Below the pieces are notes generated by a model. The model saw only the letters and a program-made list of their open reading frames with translations, searched no databases and was not told the DNA's origin. Position numbers and translations under genes: made by a program. From Yersinia ruckeri ATCC 29473 (GTDB taxonomy: Bacteria > Pseudomonadota > Gammaproteobacteria > Enterobacterales > Enterobacteriaceae), in the NCBI RefSeq assembly GCF_000754815.1, contig NZ_KN150747.1, forward strand, positions 2,387,908-2,451,907: a stretch of 64,000 bases of DNA, given 5' to 3'. This document shows, piece after piece, positions 19,365 through 29,213 of this stretch. Positions within the stretch are counted from its first letter, which is position 1, and each line of letters begins with the position of its first letter.

Positions 19365-21269
19365 GTGACAGACGATTTTGCAACAAATGGCGCATTGGCG
19401 CAGGCTATAACCGGTTTTAATCCACGAGAATCCCAACAAAAGATGGCGCAGGCGATCGGTGAAGCCATTATCGCCAAGCAACAATTGGTGGTAGAAGCGG
19501 GCACGGGGACCGGTAAAACCTATGCTTATCTGGCTCCCGCTCTACGTGCGGATTGCAAAGTCATCATTTCAACCGGTTCGAAAGCCCTACAGGACCAGCT
19601 GTATTCCCGTGATTTGCCGACGGTGGCAACTGCATTGAAATTCAAAGGGAAATTGGCGCTGTTAAAAGGGCGTTCCAACTATCTGTGTCTGGAACGCCTT
19701 GAGCAACAATCGTTGGCTGGCGGTGAGTTGGCGGGTGAAACCTTGGTGGATCTGGTACATTTGCGTGGTTGGTCTGCTCAAACCGTTGATGGTGATATCA
19801 GCACCTGCGGCGATGTTGCCGAAGACAGTTTTGTCTGGCCGTTGGTCACCAGTACCAACGATAATTGTCTGGGCGGTGATTGCCCGAGGTATCAGGACTG
19901 TTTTGTGGTCAAAGCTCGTCGTCGGGCGATGGACGCGGATGTCGTGGTGGTTAATCACCATTTATTCCTGGCAGATATGGTGGTGAAAGAAAGCGGCTTT
20001 GCCGAATTGATTCCCAGCGCTGATGTCATGATCTTCGATGAAGCCCATCAGATTCCAGATATCGCTAGCCAGTATTTTGGTCAGCAACTGACCAGTCGCC
20101 AGCTAATTGATTTGGCTAAAGACATCAATATCGCTTATCGCACCGAAGTACGAGACTCTGCTCAATTGCAAAAAAGTGCTGACCGATTAAGTCAGAGTGC
20201 GCAGGATTTTCGTTTGGAGCTTGGGGAGCCGGGATACCGCGGCAACTTGCGAGACGTGCTGCAACAACCGGCGATTCAGCGGGCGTTACTGCGTTTGGAT
20301 GATGCGCTGGAACTTTGTTACGACGTAATGAAATTGTCTCTGGGTCGTTCCGCCATGTTAGATGCGGCTTTTGAGCGGGCAACACTTTACCGCAATCGGC
20401 TAAAACGGCTGAAAGACGTAACCATGCCGGGCTTCAGTTATTGGTATGAATGCAATGCCCGTCACTTTGTACTGGCATTGACGCCGCTATCGGTCTCTGA
20501 CCGTTTTCGCGAATTGATCGAAGAGAAGGCCGGAACCTGGATTTTTACCTCCGCGACCTTATCGGTCAATGACCAACTGGGGCATTTCACGCAACGACTC
20601 GGTTTAACCGATGCCAAAACGTTATTGCTGCCTAGCCCATTTGATTATGCGAATCAGGCTTTACTCTGTGTGCCGCGCGATCTGCCGAATGCGAATGAAC
20701 CTGGTGGCGCGAAAAAACTGGCGCAGATGCTTAAGCCGTTGATTGATGCCAATCAGGGACGCTGTTTTTTCCTCTGCACTTCGCACCAAATGATGCGCGG
20801 ATTGGCGGAGGAGTTTCGTGCCAGCATGACGCTGCCAGTGTTGGTGCAGGGCGAAACCAGTAAAGGGCAATTGTTAGCGCAGTTTGTCGCGGCCGGTAAT
20901 GCGCTGTTGGTCGCGACCAGCAGTTTCTGGGAAGGCGTGGACGTGCGGGGTGATGCACTTTCCTGTGTGATCATCGATAAACTGCCGTTCACCTCGCCGG
21001 ATGATCCATTATTGAAGGCGCGAATTGAAGATTGTCGGTTGCGCGGTGGCGATCCATTCAACGATGTGCAACTGCCTGACGCGGTGATCACCTTGAAACA
21101 AGGCGTAGGGCGCTTGATCCGGGATATTGACGATCGCGGTGTGCTGGTTATTTGCGACAACCGATTGGTTATGCGGCCTTATGGTGCGGTATTCCTGAAC
21201 AGTTTACCGCCAACGCCGCGTACTCGCGATCTGACTAAAGCGATAGCCTTCCTCAAACGGCAGGAGTGA
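19365..21269 (+). CDS. yoaA: DinG/XPD-type ATP-dependent helicase YoaA
   Basis: Iron-sulfur superfamily 2 helicase that in E. coli works with the HolC clamp-loader subunit in DNA damage tolerance. The GTG start (MTDDFATNG) gives 634 residues and removes 21 unrelated upstream residues of the open frame. Walker A GTGTGKT is at residues 46-52 and the DEAH box in MIFDEAHQ. Four cysteines that can hold the 4Fe-4S cluster are in YLCLER, NCLGGDCP and YQDCFV. Helicase motif VI is GVGRLIRD. Confidence 0.94.
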   Translation: MTDDFATNGALAQAITGFNPRESQQKMAQAIGEAIIAKQQLVVEAGTGTGKTYAYLAPALRADCKVIISTGSKALQDQLYSRDLPTVATALKFKGKLALLKGRSNYLCLERLEQQSLAGGELAGETLVDLVHLRGWSAQTVDGDISTCGDVAEDSFVWPLVTSTNDNCLGGDCPRYQDCFVVKARRRAMDADVVVVNHHLFLADMVVKESGFAELIPSADVMIFDEAHQIPDIASQYFGQQLTSRQLIDLAKDINIAYRTEVRDSAQLQKSADRLSQSAQDFRLELGEPGYRGNLRDVLQQPAIQRALLRLDDALELCYDVMKLSLGRSAMLDAAFERATLYRNRLKRLKDVTMPGFSYWYECNARHFVLALTPLSVSDRFRELIEEKAGTWIFTSATLSVNDQLGHFTQRLGLTDAKTLLLPSPFDYANQALLCVPRDLPNANEPGGAKKLAQMLKPLIDANQGRCFFLCTSHQMMRGLAEEFRASMTLPVLVQGETSKGQLLAQFVAAGNALLVATSSFWEGVDVRGDALSCVIIDKLPFTSPDDPLLKARIEDCRLRGGDPFNDVQLPDAVITLKQGVGRLIRDIDDRGVLVICDNRLVMRPYGAVFLNSLPPTPRTRDLTKAIAFLKRQE

Positions 21270-21344
21270 AGGTAAAGCCTTGTTGGGTGTGCTATTATGC
21301 GCGTCCTGTGTTGAATATAGATTCTTTTTCCTGCCGAGGTTGGC

Positions 21345-22043
21345 ATGTCCACGCGAATTTTAGCGATCGATACCGCAACAGAAGCCTGTTCTGTTGCACT
21401 CTGGAACGACGGCGCGATCCTCGCCCATTTTGAACTTTGTGCCAGAGAACATACTCAGCGTATTTTACCGCTGGTGCAGCAAATTCTAACTGAATCCGGT
21501 TTGGCTCTTTCTCAACTGGATGCCTTGGCTTTTGGCCGTGGGCCGGGCAGTTTCACCGGTGTGCGCATTGGTATTGGCATCGGTCAGGGATTGGCGTTGG
21601 GAGCAAATTTACCGATGATCGGTATATCAACCCTGCAAACCATGGCGCAGGGCGCTTTTCGCCAAATCGGTGCGACACGCGTGCTGGCGGCGATTGATGC
21701 GCGCATGGGCGAAGTGTACTGGGGACAGTTTGAGCGTCAGGCTGATGGCAGTTGGTCTGGCAGCGAAACCGAAGCGGTGCTGACGCCAGCACAAGTCCAG
21801 GAGATGACGCAGGATCTCAGCGGCAGTTGGGCTCATGTCGGCACCGGCTGGCAAACCTATCCGGATCTGGTGGCTGATAGCACCGCGATACTAAGTGATG
21901 GGCAAATGTTATTGCCGCAGGCGGAAGATATGCTGCCACTGGCGTGTCAACTGTGGCAAAACGGTGCCGCCGTACCCGTTGAGCAGGCCGAGCCGGTTTA
22001 TCTGCGGAATGAAGTCACTTGGAAAAAATTACCCGGACGATAA
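21345..22043 (+). CDS. tsaB: tRNA threonylcarbamoyladenosine biosynthesis protein TsaB
   Basis: Non-catalytic ASKHA-fold partner of TsaD in t6A tRNA modification. The 232-residue product begins [19 protein letters not shown] and keeps the conserved [13 protein letters not shown]. It follows yoaA by 75 bp and precedes a lipoprotein gene, as yeaZ does in E. coli. Essential in most bacteria; no anomaly seen. Confidence 0.96.
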   Translation: MSTRILAIDTATEACSVALWNDGAILAHFELCAREHTQRILPLVQQILTESGLALSQLDALAFGRGPGSFTGVRIGIGIGQGLALGANLPMIGISTLQTMAQGAFRQIGATRVLAAIDARMGEVYWGQFERQADGSWSGSETEAVLTPAQVQEMTQDLSGSWAHVGTGWQTYPDLVADSTAILSDGQMLLPQAEDMLPLACQLWQNGAAVPVEQAEPVYLRNEVTWKKLPGR

Positions 22044-22108
22044 AATTTGGCAACTTGTCCCTGAATTGACGGTCTGAAAGTTTAAGGTTAATTAAGGAGC
22101 TTTGGGCT

Positions 22109-22687
22109 ATGACAACCAGTGAATTACCACGTAAATGGCTGCTTGGGCTGGTGGGAATAAGTGCTTTATTACTCTCTGGCTGCATCACCATTCCCGATGC
22201 CATTAAAGGTACTACAGCGACACCGCAGCAAAACCTGAATGCGGTACGTCATGCCCCGCAGGCCTTTATCGGGCAGGAAGCGCGCTTTGGTGGCACAGTA
22301 GTCAGTGTGACCAACGAAAAACAGCGCACTCGACTGGAGATTGCCAGCGTACCCTTGGATTCTGCCGCCAGGCCTATTCTTGGTGAACCGTCTCAGGGCA
22401 GAGTTATTGCCTATGTGAATGCTTTTCTTGACCCGGTTGATTTTCGTGGCCATTTGGTCACCGTCGTTGGACCCATTGTCGGCAGTGAGGCAGGGAAAAT
22501 CGGTATGACACCGTATAACTTCGTGGTGATTAACGCCATCGGTTATAAACGCTGGAATGTTTCCCAGCAGGTGATGTTGCCACCAGGTCCAATCGGTCCT
22601 TGGGGGTATCGGGGGAATCTGTGGGGGCCTGGCTGGGGCTGGTATGATACCGGACCGGCACAGATCCAAACCATAGTGACCGAATGA
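22109..22687 (+). CDS. yeaY: Slp family outer-membrane lipoprotein (YeaY-like)
   Basis: 192-residue lipoprotein with signal and lipobox LLLSGC (modified Cys25). It is related to E. coli YeaY and starvation lipoprotein Slp: an N-terminal [15 protein letters not shown] domain and a conserved central segment, then a Gly/Trp/Pro-rich tail ([16 protein letters not shown]). An AAGGAG ribosome site lies ahead of the ATG. Probably anchored in the outer membrane; its role is not established. In E. coli the homologue is under envelope-stress sigma-E control, which I cannot verify here. Confidence 0.9.
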   Translation: MTTSELPRKWLLGLVGISALLLSGCITIPDAIKGTTATPQQNLNAVRHAPQAFIGQEARFGGTVVSVTNEKQRTRLEIASVPLDSAARPILGEPSQGRVIAYVNAFLDPVDFRGHLVTVVGPIVGSEAGKIGMTPYNFVVINAIGYKRWNVSQQVMLPPGPIGPWGYRGNLWGPGWGWYDTGPAQIQTIVTE

Positions 22688-22716
22688 TAACCGCCTGAAA
22701 ATAATATGAATCAATA

Positions 22717-22750
22717 AACGGATGCCGAGTTTTCGACATCCGTTTTTTTT
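22717..22750 (+). terminator. Terminator after the Slp-family gene
   Basis: AACGGATG pairs with CATCCGTT, with an inner CGA/TCG stem, then eight T. Confidence 0.88.
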
Positions 22751-23053
22751 ACGGCAAAAATGGCGATGACGTCAGCTGTTCTGATGTTGATCGGTTCGAA
22801 AGAGCGAGCGAGTATTATCTGACCCATCTGACTGGATTATCACCAGAACAACAAAATTACCCAGATTTCAAGATGTGATGGAGTGAAAATAGTCTATAAT
22901 CAATAGGTTATAATAAATTCAAATCATGAATTTATGTAATATATTGATTTATAATATATTGATAAGGCGACGTAGATCGCCTTGTTTTTTTTTCTGACAG
23001 TGATCGCTGCAAATTAGTGATGTACATCCCAACCTCAAAATTGTTTAAAAGCA
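22751..23053 (+). other. Spacer upstream of fadD with candidate small RNA
   Basis: No protein gene. It contains a TATAAT at about 22894-22899, an inverted repeat AAATTC/GAATTT (22916-22934), a 12-base direct repeat TAATATATTGAT at 22937-22948 and 22952-22963, and then an orphan terminator. A transcript of roughly 90 nt could run from about 22906 to 22993. The promoter lacks a convincing -35 box, so this remains a candidate. Confidence 0.4.
22964..22993 (+). terminator. Orphan strong terminator upstream of fadD
   Basis: Perfect stem AAGGCGA/TCGCCTT around a 6-base loop followed by G and nine T. The preceding gene already has its own terminator at 22717-22750 and fadD starts 150 bases later, so it ends either a small RNA or an attenuated fadD leader. 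Confidence 0.85.
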
Positions 23054-23070
23054 AACTGGTACGCTGAGTT
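23054..23070 (+). promoter_or_regulatory. FadR operator of fadD
   Basis: AACTGGTACGCTGAGTT closely resembles the FadR site I recall at E. coli fadD (AGCTGGTATGATGAGTT), 12-13 of 17 identical, and keeps the CTGGT core. It is 74 bases before the fadD start. The fadR gene itself is in this window at 34098. Confidence 0.75.
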
Positions 23071-23143
23071 AAAATATTGTTAAAGTTCTGAGGTGAATTC
23101 GGGTGAAGATATGACAATCAACAATGATTTCAGGAGTGCTACC

Positions 23144-24832
23144 TTGGAAAAAGCATGGCTAAAACGCTACCCGGCAGATGTTCCAGCGGAAATAGATCCG
23201 GATCGTTATTCTTCTTTGGTGGAAATGTTTGAGAATGCGGCGCAGCGCTATGCGGACCAGCCTGCATTTATCAACATGGGTGAGGTAATGACTTTCCGTA
23301 AACTGGAAGAGCGTAGTCGTGCTTTCGCCGCCTATCTACAAAATGGCTTAGGGCTGAAGCAGGGCGACCGAGTCGCGTTGATGATGCCTAATCTATTGCA
23401 ATATCCTATTGCCCTATTTGGTATTTTACGGGCAGGAATGGTGGTCGTGAACGTCAATCCCCTGTACACGCCCCGAGAGCTAGAACATCAGTTGAATGAC
23501 AGCGGCGCGTCAGCCATTGTGATTGTCTCAAACTTTGCTCATACGTTGGAAAAAGTTGTTTTTAATACACAGGTTAAACACGTTATTTTAACCCGGATGG
23601 GCGACCAACTCTCAGCTGCGAAGGGAACATTGGTCAACTTTGTGGTTAAATATATCAAACGGCTGGTGCCAAAATATTATTTGCCGGATGCGATTTCGTT
23701 CCGTACTGCGTTGCAGAAAGGTCGCCGCTTACAGTATGTGAAGCCGGATATCGCCAACAGTGACTTGGCTTTCTTGCAATACACCGGTGGCACGACGGGG
23801 GTCGCAAAAGGGGCGATGCTGACTCACAGGAATATGCAGGCCAACCTTGAGCAGGCAAAGGCAGCCTATTCGCCATTGCTGCTACCAGGCCAGGAGTTGG
23901 TTGTCACCGCGCTGCCGCTGTACCATATTTTCGCCTTGACCATGAACTGTTTGTTTTTCATCGAATTGGGTGGACGTAGCCTGCTTATCACTAATCCCCG
24001 CGATATTCCGGGTACCGTCAAAGAACTGTCTCGCTATCCGTTTACCGCAATGACGGGCGTGAATACCTTGTTCAATGCATTGCTAAATAATGAAGATTTC
24101 AACAAACTGGATTTCTCAACACTGCGACTTTCCGTTGGTGGCGGCATGCCAGTTCAGCAAGCGGTTGCTGAAAAATGGGAAAAACTGACGGGCAAACATT
24201 TGCTGGAAGGCTACGGTCTGACTGAATGCTCACCGCTGGTAACAGGGAATCCCTATGATTTAAAACATTATAGTGGCAGTATTGGTCTTCCTGTGCCGTC
24301 AACGGATGTTCGCCTGATCGACGATAACGGTCAGGATGTTGCTGTGGGTATGCCCGGCGAACTATGGGTGCGTGGACCGCAAGTTATGTTAGGCTATTGG
24401 CAACGCCCTGAAGCGACTGACGAAGTTCTCAAAGATGGCTGGTTGGCCACGGGCGATATCGCTACCATTGATGAAATGGGTTTCCTGCGTATTGTCGATC
24501 GCAAAAAAGATATGATTCTGGTTTCTGGCTTCAACGTTTATCCTAATGAAATCGAAGATGTGATAGCGTTGCACTCTAAGGTATTGGAATCAGCAGTTAT
24601 TGGCGTGCCGAATGATTTATCCGGTGAGACGGTTAAAGTCTTCGTGGTGAGAAAAGATCCTTCCCTGACTCGAGATGAGTTACTCACCCACTGCCGCCGT
24701 TATTTGACCGGTTATAAAGTACCGAAAATTGTCGAGTTCCGTGACGAGTTGCCGAAATCAAACGTAGGCAAAATATTACGCAGAGAACTGCGTGATGAAA
24801 CCGTTAAGGAGAGTAGCAAAAACGCTGCTTAA
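23144..24832 (+). CDS. fadD: Long-chain fatty acid--CoA ligase
   Basis: Inner-membrane-associated acyl-CoA synthetase that activates imported long-chain fatty acids for beta-oxidation. I chose the TTG at 23144 ([14 protein letters not shown], 562 residues) because CAGGAG sits 7 bases upstream and E. coli fadD also starts at TTG with the same sequence; longer frames begin at 23093 and 23111. The ATP/AMP signature [11 protein letters not shown] lies near residue 215 and the FACS motif [20 protein letters not shown] near 435. The lysine needed for adenylation is in [12 protein letters not shown]. Confidence 0.95.
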   Translation: MEKAWLKRYPADVPAEIDPDRYSSLVEMFENAAQRYADQPAFINMGEVMTFRKLEERSRAFAAYLQNGLGLKQGDRVALMMPNLLQYPIALFGILRAGMVVVNVNPLYTPRELEHQLNDSGASAIVIVSNFAHTLEKVVFNTQVKHVILTRMGDQLSAAKGTLVNFVVKYIKRLVPKYYLPDAISFRTALQKGRRLQYVKPDIANSDLAFLQYTGGTTGVAKGAMLTHRNMQANLEQAKAAYSPLLLPGQELVVTALPLYHIFALTMNCLFFIELGGRSLLITNPRDIPGTVKELSRYPFTAMTGVNTLFNALLNNEDFNKLDFSTLRLSVGGGMPVQQAVAEKWEKLTGKHLLEGYGLTECSPLVTGNPYDLKHYSGSIGLPVPSTDVRLIDDNGQDVAVGMPGELWVRGPQVMLGYWQRPEATDEVLKDGWLATGDIATIDEMGFLRIVDRKKDMILVSGFNVYPNEIEDVIALHSKVLESAVIGVPNDLSGETVKVFVVRKDPSLTRDELLTHCRRYLTGYKVPKIVEFRDELPKSNVGKILRRELRDETVKESSKNAA

Positions 24833-24856
24833 CTGGCTTCGTCACAGGCTCATCAT

Positions 24857-24893
24857 CAACAACGCCGGTAAACACCGGCGTTGTTGTGTCTGT
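24857..24893 (+). terminator. Terminator after fadD
   Basis: 12-bp stem CAACAACGCCGG/CCGGCGTTGTTG with loop TAAACA and a T-rich tail (TGTCTGT). Confidence 0.8.
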
Positions 24894-24922
24894 CATAGGT
24901 TAACGACCAAGAGAATGATGTT

Positions 24923-26044
24923 TTGAATTATCAGTTGATCACTACCGACGCCGCGTTGCAGCAAGTCTGCGAGCAGGCTCGTCACCATGCCCAAGTGGCG
25001 TTGGATACAGAATTTGTCAGAACACGTACCTACTATCCTCAACTGGGCCTGATTCAACTGTTTGACGGTGAACAACTGTCACTGATTGACCCACTACCGA
25101 TTACTGAATGGCAACCTTTCCGTGAGCTATTACAGGATCAATCAGTCGTCAAATTCTTGCACGCAGGCAGTGAAGATCTTGAGGTTTTTCTCAATGCGTT
25201 TCAGCAATTACCCACGCCAATGATTGATACGCAGGTATTAGCGGCCTTTACCGGCCGTACTTTATCCTGTGGCTTTGCTATGTTGGTGGCGGAGCTTCAG
25301 GGGGTAGAACTAGACAAAAGTGAATCCCGCACCGATTGGTTAGCGCGTCCGCTGACGGAAAAACAGTGCGATTATGCGGCGGCTGATGTGTTTTATCTGT
25401 TGCCGATGGCACAGCAACTGGTGGCCGCTACAGAGGCCGCTGGGCGCATGGCTGCGGCAGAGGACGAATGTTTACTGTTGTGCCGTCGTCGCAGTGAATC
25501 CCTCGATCCTGAGCTGGCTTACCGCGAAATTACCAATGCCTGGCAATTGCGTGGGCACCAGTTGGCCTGCCTGCAAAAACTGGCTTCCTGGCGTTTACGT
25601 CAGGCGCGGGAACGCGATCTGGCGGTTAATTTTGTCGTACGAGAAGAAAATCTGTGGCAAGTGGCGCGTTATCAGCCAACGTCTTTGGGTGAATTGGATT
25701 CTCTTGGCCTGAGTGGTCAGGAAATTCGTTATCACGGGCGTACGTTGCTGGCTTTGGTCGTCGAAGGTAATGCAGTGCCGGATGATCAGTTACCACCTCC
25801 CGTCGCGAACCTGATTGACCAACCGGGCTATAAGAAAGTCTTCAAAGATATTAAAGCATTGATTCAGGCAACCAGTGAGCGCAGTGGATTAAGCAATGAA
25901 TTACTGGCTTCCCGTCGTCAAATTAACCAGTTGTTGAATTGGCATTGGAAACTTAAAATCTTTGAAGAGCAGCCTGAGTTATTAGCCGGATGGCGAGGTG
26001 ATTTGCTTGGTACGGAATTAGAGGAAATACTTAAACAGTATTAA
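24923..26044 (+). CDS. rnd: Ribonuclease D
   Basis: 3'-5' exoribonuclease for tRNA maturation, 373 residues. It uses a TTG start (MNYQLITTD), as does E. coli rnd, where the UUG codon limits expression. DEDD-family catalytic acids are visible: D28 and E30 (LDTEF), D85 (GSEDLEVF) and the DYAAADVFYL motif near 150 with its tyrosine. Two HRDC domains follow. It ends in a Glu-rich tail (GTELEEILKQY). A moderate GAGA ribosome site precedes the start. Confidence 0.95.
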   Translation: MNYQLITTDAALQQVCEQARHHAQVALDTEFVRTRTYYPQLGLIQLFDGEQLSLIDPLPITEWQPFRELLQDQSVVKFLHAGSEDLEVFLNAFQQLPTPMIDTQVLAAFTGRTLSCGFAMLVAELQGVELDKSESRTDWLARPLTEKQCDYAAADVFYLLPMAQQLVAATEAAGRMAAAEDECLLLCRRRSESLDPELAYREITNAWQLRGHQLACLQKLASWRLRQARERDLAVNFVVREENLWQVARYQPTSLGELDSLGLSGQEIRYHGRTLLALVVEGNAVPDDQLPPPVANLIDQPGYKKVFKDIKALIQATSERSGLSNELLASRRQINQLLNWHWKLKIFEEQPELLAGWRGDLLGTELEEILKQY

Positions 26045-26050
26045 TCTTAT

Positions 26051-26082
26051 TTAAGAGCAGGGGGGTTATCTTCTGCTCTTAA
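26051..26082. terminator. Hairpin after rnd
   Basis: 10-bp stem TTAAGAGCAG/CTGCTCTTAA with a 12-base loop, beginning 7 bases after the rnd stop. There is no U-tract, so true termination is uncertain. Confidence 0.45.
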
Positions 26083-26220
26083 TATGGCTACTGCATAAAA
26101 ACAAATCTATTTAAACCGGTTAATTTATCCGTTCGCTATTCGTTTTTTTTTGCAGAATATGATGATGCTAATTTTACAATAAACTTGGTTACTGTGTTTA
26201 TATCCAGCCAATAGAATTCA

Positions 26221-26252
26221 AGCATCCCCTGTAAATAAATACAGGGAATGTT
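26221..26252. terminator. Hairpin after minE
   Basis: GCATCCCCTGTA pairs with TACAGGGAATGT (two mismatches) around AATAAA, just past the minE stop on the minus strand. No U-tract; it may stabilise the minCDE mRNA 3' end. Confidence 0.4.
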
Positions 26253-26265
26253 TGATATGCCGATA

Positions 26266-26535
26266 TCATTTCGGTGTTTCTTCCGTTTCCGGTAATGTCA
26301 CGTTAAGTTCTAATACCGAAATATCATCCCCCTTCTGCTCAAACTGGACGTGGAGCATTTCGGGATCGATCTGAATATATTTACAAATCACCGCCAAAAT
26401 ATCGCGTTTGAGGTCAGGTAAATAGTGGGGCTCACTGTCCCCACGGCGACGCTCAGCGACGATAATTTGCAGCCGTTCCTTGGCTATATTGGCTGTCGGT
26501 TTTTTGCGGGACAGAAAAAAATCTAACAAAGCCAT
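26266..26535 (-). CDS. minE: Cell division topological specificity factor MinE
   Basis: 89-residue protein that stimulates MinD ATPase and drives pole-to-pole Min oscillation. The amphipathic N-terminus [16 protein letters not shown] and the anti-MinCD helix ([14 protein letters not shown]) are present. Last gene of minCDE, 3 bases from minD. Confidence 0.97.
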
Positions 26536-26538
26536 GGT

Positions 26539-27351
26539 TTATCCCCCAAAAAGGCGTTTCAGGAAGCCCTTCTTTTCTTCTTCAATGAAGCGGAATGGGC
26601 GTTCTTCTCCTAGTAAACGATCAACGGTATCGTCATATGCTTTACCCGCATCTGACTCTTTATCCAGAATAACCGGCTCACCCTGATTCGATGCGCGCAG
26701 TACAGATTGGTCTTCCGGGATAACGCCGACCAGTGGAATCCTAAGGATTTCAAGGACATCTTCCATGCTAAGCATATCACCGCGATTTACCCGACCAGGG
26801 TTATAACGGGTCAATAACAAGTGTTCTTTGATCGGTTCTTCGCCTCGTTCTGCACGGCGGGATTTTGAGGATAGGATACCCAAAATACGGTCGGAGTCAC
26901 GGACGGAAGAAACTTCGGGGTTGGTTGTAATCACGGCTTCATCAGCGAAATAAAGAGCCATCAGTGCACCACTTTCAATGCCAGCCGGAGAATCACAAAC
27001 CACGAATTCGAAATTCATATCGCCAAGGTCATTTAGGATTTTTTCGACGCCATCAACCGTCAAGGCGTCTTTGTCACGGGTTTGAGACGCAGGCAGAATA
27101 TAGAGATTATCTGTGCGCTTATCTTTTATTAGCGCCTGATTCAAGGTGGCATCACCCTGGATGACGTTAACAAAATCATAAACAACCCGACGTTCACATC
27201 CCATAATCAAATCAAGGTTACGCAGGCCGATATCAAAATCGATGACCACGGTTTTCTTACCTTTTTGGGCCAAGCCGGTCGCAATGGCCGCACTTGAAGT
27301 GGTCTTGCCAACGCCCCCTTTACCCGATGTAACAACAATAATGCGTGCCAT
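26539..27351 (-). CDS. minD: Septum site-determining ATPase MinD
   Basis: 270-residue ParA/MinD ATPase that carries MinC on the membrane and oscillates with MinE. The deviant Walker A GKGGVGKTT is at residues 10-18, with switch segments VIDFDIGLRNLD and CDSPAGIE. The C-terminal amphipathic membrane-targeting helix is EEEKKGFLKRLFGG. Middle gene of the operon. Confidence 0.98.
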   Translation of the reverse strand: MARIIVVTSGKGGVGKTTSSAAIATGLAQKGKKTVVIDFDIGLRNLDLIMGCERRVVYDFVNVIQGDATLNQALIKDKRTDNLYILPASQTRDKDALTVDGVEKILNDLGDMNFEFVVCDSPAGIESGALMALYFADEAVITTNPEVSSVRDSDRILGILSSKSRRAERGEEPIKEHLLLTRYNPGRVNRGDMLSMEDVLEILRIPLVGVIPEDQSVLRASNQGEPVILDKESDAGKAYDDTVDRLLGEERPFRFIEEEKKGFLKRLFGG

Positions 27352-27376
27352 GAAATGGATTCCTTGTTAAAAGGGC

Positions 27377-28060
27377 TTAATTTAGAGGTTGTATGGTTAA
27401 AGCATTATCCAACAGATGAAGACGTGCGGCTTTGCCCGAATAATCGCTTGGAATTTGGTCACTTAACCAATATTGCCCTGCAATAGAGACTAGCTCAGCA
27501 CTCAGATGTGTGCAAAAAATCTGACATTGTGCATCGCCGGAAGCACCGGCTAACGCACGTCCTCGCATCATTCCATAGATATGAATATTGCCGTCTGCAA
27601 TTAATTCAGCGCCGGCACTGACACTGCTGATAACAATCAAATCACAATTACGGGCATAAATCTGTTGGCCGGAACGAACCGGAGTATTAATAATACGCGT
27701 TTTGACCGGAGGCGTTTCTGGTGGGCTGACTGGCTCGGGAGCCATTTTTTTGCCTTTACCTTCATTCAATAACGGCAAACCCGTACGGGCAATTGCGCGT
27801 TTTTGACGCTCATCCCGACAACCGCTGATGCCAACAATATGAAGGCCAGCTGAAGTGACAGCCTGCTGAACATCTTTCCAGTTAGCATCGCTAGGCAACG
27901 CTGCTACATTAATGACAACAGGGGCGTTTTTCAGGAAAGCGGGAGCTTGGTCCACTTTTTCCTGCAATGCCTGACGAATTACCTCTGGCTGCGCATGATG
28001 TAAATGAACGACCGATAAGGTAAAACTACTGCCTTTTAACTCAATTGGCGATTGTGACAT
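27377..28060 (-). CDS. minC: Septum formation inhibitor MinC
   Basis: Inhibitor of FtsZ ring assembly at the poles; 227 residues. The N-terminal FtsZ-binding domain ([14 protein letters not shown]) is followed by a proline-rich linker ([14 protein letters not shown]) and the C-terminal beta-helix that binds MinD and dimerises ([20 protein letters not shown]). First gene of minCDE. Confidence 0.97.
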   Translation of the reverse strand: MSQSPIELKGSSFTLSVVHLHHAQPEVIRQALQEKVDQAPAFLKNAPVVINVAALPSDANWKDVQQAVTSAGLHIVGISGCRDERQKRAIARTGLPLLNEGKGKKMAPEPVSPPETPPVKTRIINTPVRSGQQIYARNCDLIVISSVSAGAELIADGNIHIYGMMRGRALAGASGDAQCQIFCTHLSAELVSIAGQYWLSDQIPSDYSGKAARLHLLDNALTIQPLN

Positions 28061-28731
28061 CTATCCTGACTCAGTTTCAGCTACGTTAAATCCCCGGAAT
28101 ATCACTCGGGGTACGATATTCCGAAGTACCTACGCATGTTATAGGTAATATAAACATAAATCTATCCGTATCAATATATCGAAACCTTTCTGTCACAATG
28201 ATTAAGTTTTACTTTGAAATTACAGCACAAGTTTGTCATGTTCGCTAGCCTGCTACGCTATATCGCACTGTTATTTGTGACTTTATGCGGCAATTGTGCA
28301 AAAAAACAAATCGGATTCATGATTGTCTGGGACATAGGTAAACTAACCGAAAAGCAAAGTATGGCAGGTTGATTTTATCTATTTTTCCTATTGATATTTT
28401 TCACGGGAAGTTTTGCTCGCTATTTTATGTAAGATGAAATCCATCCGTCATATAATTTCGGAACAATCTCGGTATTGTATTGTTGACTGAAACGTCATTG
28501 TGAATGAATACCACCGGCGGAAATAAAATAATTGCTTTGGTAAACCCAGCGGTTTTACTGTCAGCCTGGATGTTGGTTTGATGATCGGCTTAGCGCTGTG
28601 CCGCTATATTGATGTTGCCGCAGGTTACCGGTTAACCTAGCAGGCTATAAGTCCCTGTATTCTGATTCAAGCATGATATAGTCATCAACGGATACAGGAC
28701 ATTATTGTCCGCTTATAATTGAGTTTAAAAC
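28061..28731. other. 670-bp spacer between divergent minC and ycgL
   Basis: Must contain the promoters for minCDE (minus) and ycgL (plus). No ORF of 60 codons is present; a 44-codon frame from ATG 28239 with a hydrophobic N-terminus (MFASLLRYIALLFVTL) lacks a ribosome site. An AT-rich patch lies at 28140-28200. I see no repeat, terminator or RNA that I can support, although 670 bp is long for this genome. Confidence 0.4.
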
Positions 28732-29010
28732 ATGTATTGTGTGATTTATAGAAGCCCTAAACGGGATCAAACCTACCTTTACGTTGAAAAAAAAGACGAT
28801 TTCGCGCGCGTTCCACCTGAGCTACTGGCCAGTTTTGGTCAGCCACAATTCGCCATGATGCTAGCGCTCTCAGATCGTAAAAAACTGGCATCTGCCGATA
28901 TTGATAAAGTAAAAGCTGCATTGAGCGAACAAGGTTTTTATCTGCAAGTCCCGCCGCCGCCAGAAAGCTTACTTAAAATGCACCTTGGCGCGGGGACGAC
29001 GTCGCAATAA
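28732..29010 (+). CDS. ycgL: YcgL domain-containing protein (DUF)
   Basis: 92-residue cytoplasmic protein, clearly the YcgL family: begins [20 protein letters not shown] and keeps the [13 protein letters not shown]-terminal block. The fold is known structurally in E. coli but the function is not. Its presence next to minC is the E. coli arrangement. Confidence 0.92.
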   Translation: MYCVIYRSPKRDQTYLYVEKKDDFARVPPELLASFGQPQFAMMLALSDRKKLASADIDKVKAALSEQGFYLQVPPPPESLLKMHLGAGTTSQ

Positions 29011-29021
29011 TCTGGGTCAAG

Positions 29022-29065
29022 CCCGACTTCCCAAGGGTGCCTGTAGCGGAATGTTCGGGTTTTTC
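29022..29065 (+). terminator. Terminator after ycgL
   Basis: CCCGA plus TTCC pair with GGAA plus TCGGG across a long loop, followed by TTTTTC. Stem interrupted by bulges; moderate support. Confidence 0.5.
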
Positions 29066-29213
29066 TTTGTTCGTCGGACTGGCATGGTTTCCGCTAATAT
29101 AATGGCGGATAGCATGACAATGAGTATTGTTGAATATCGGCACTCCGGCTAGGTTTAACGTCTGGGGTACTGTGGGTTTTATCTGTCGCGATAATGACTT
29201 CAAGAGGGGCTGT

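Noticed and set aside
28239-28373. 44-codon ORF with hydrophobic N-terminus upstream of ycgL
   Set aside because: No ribosome site and no recognised similarity; kept only as a note in the spacer entry.
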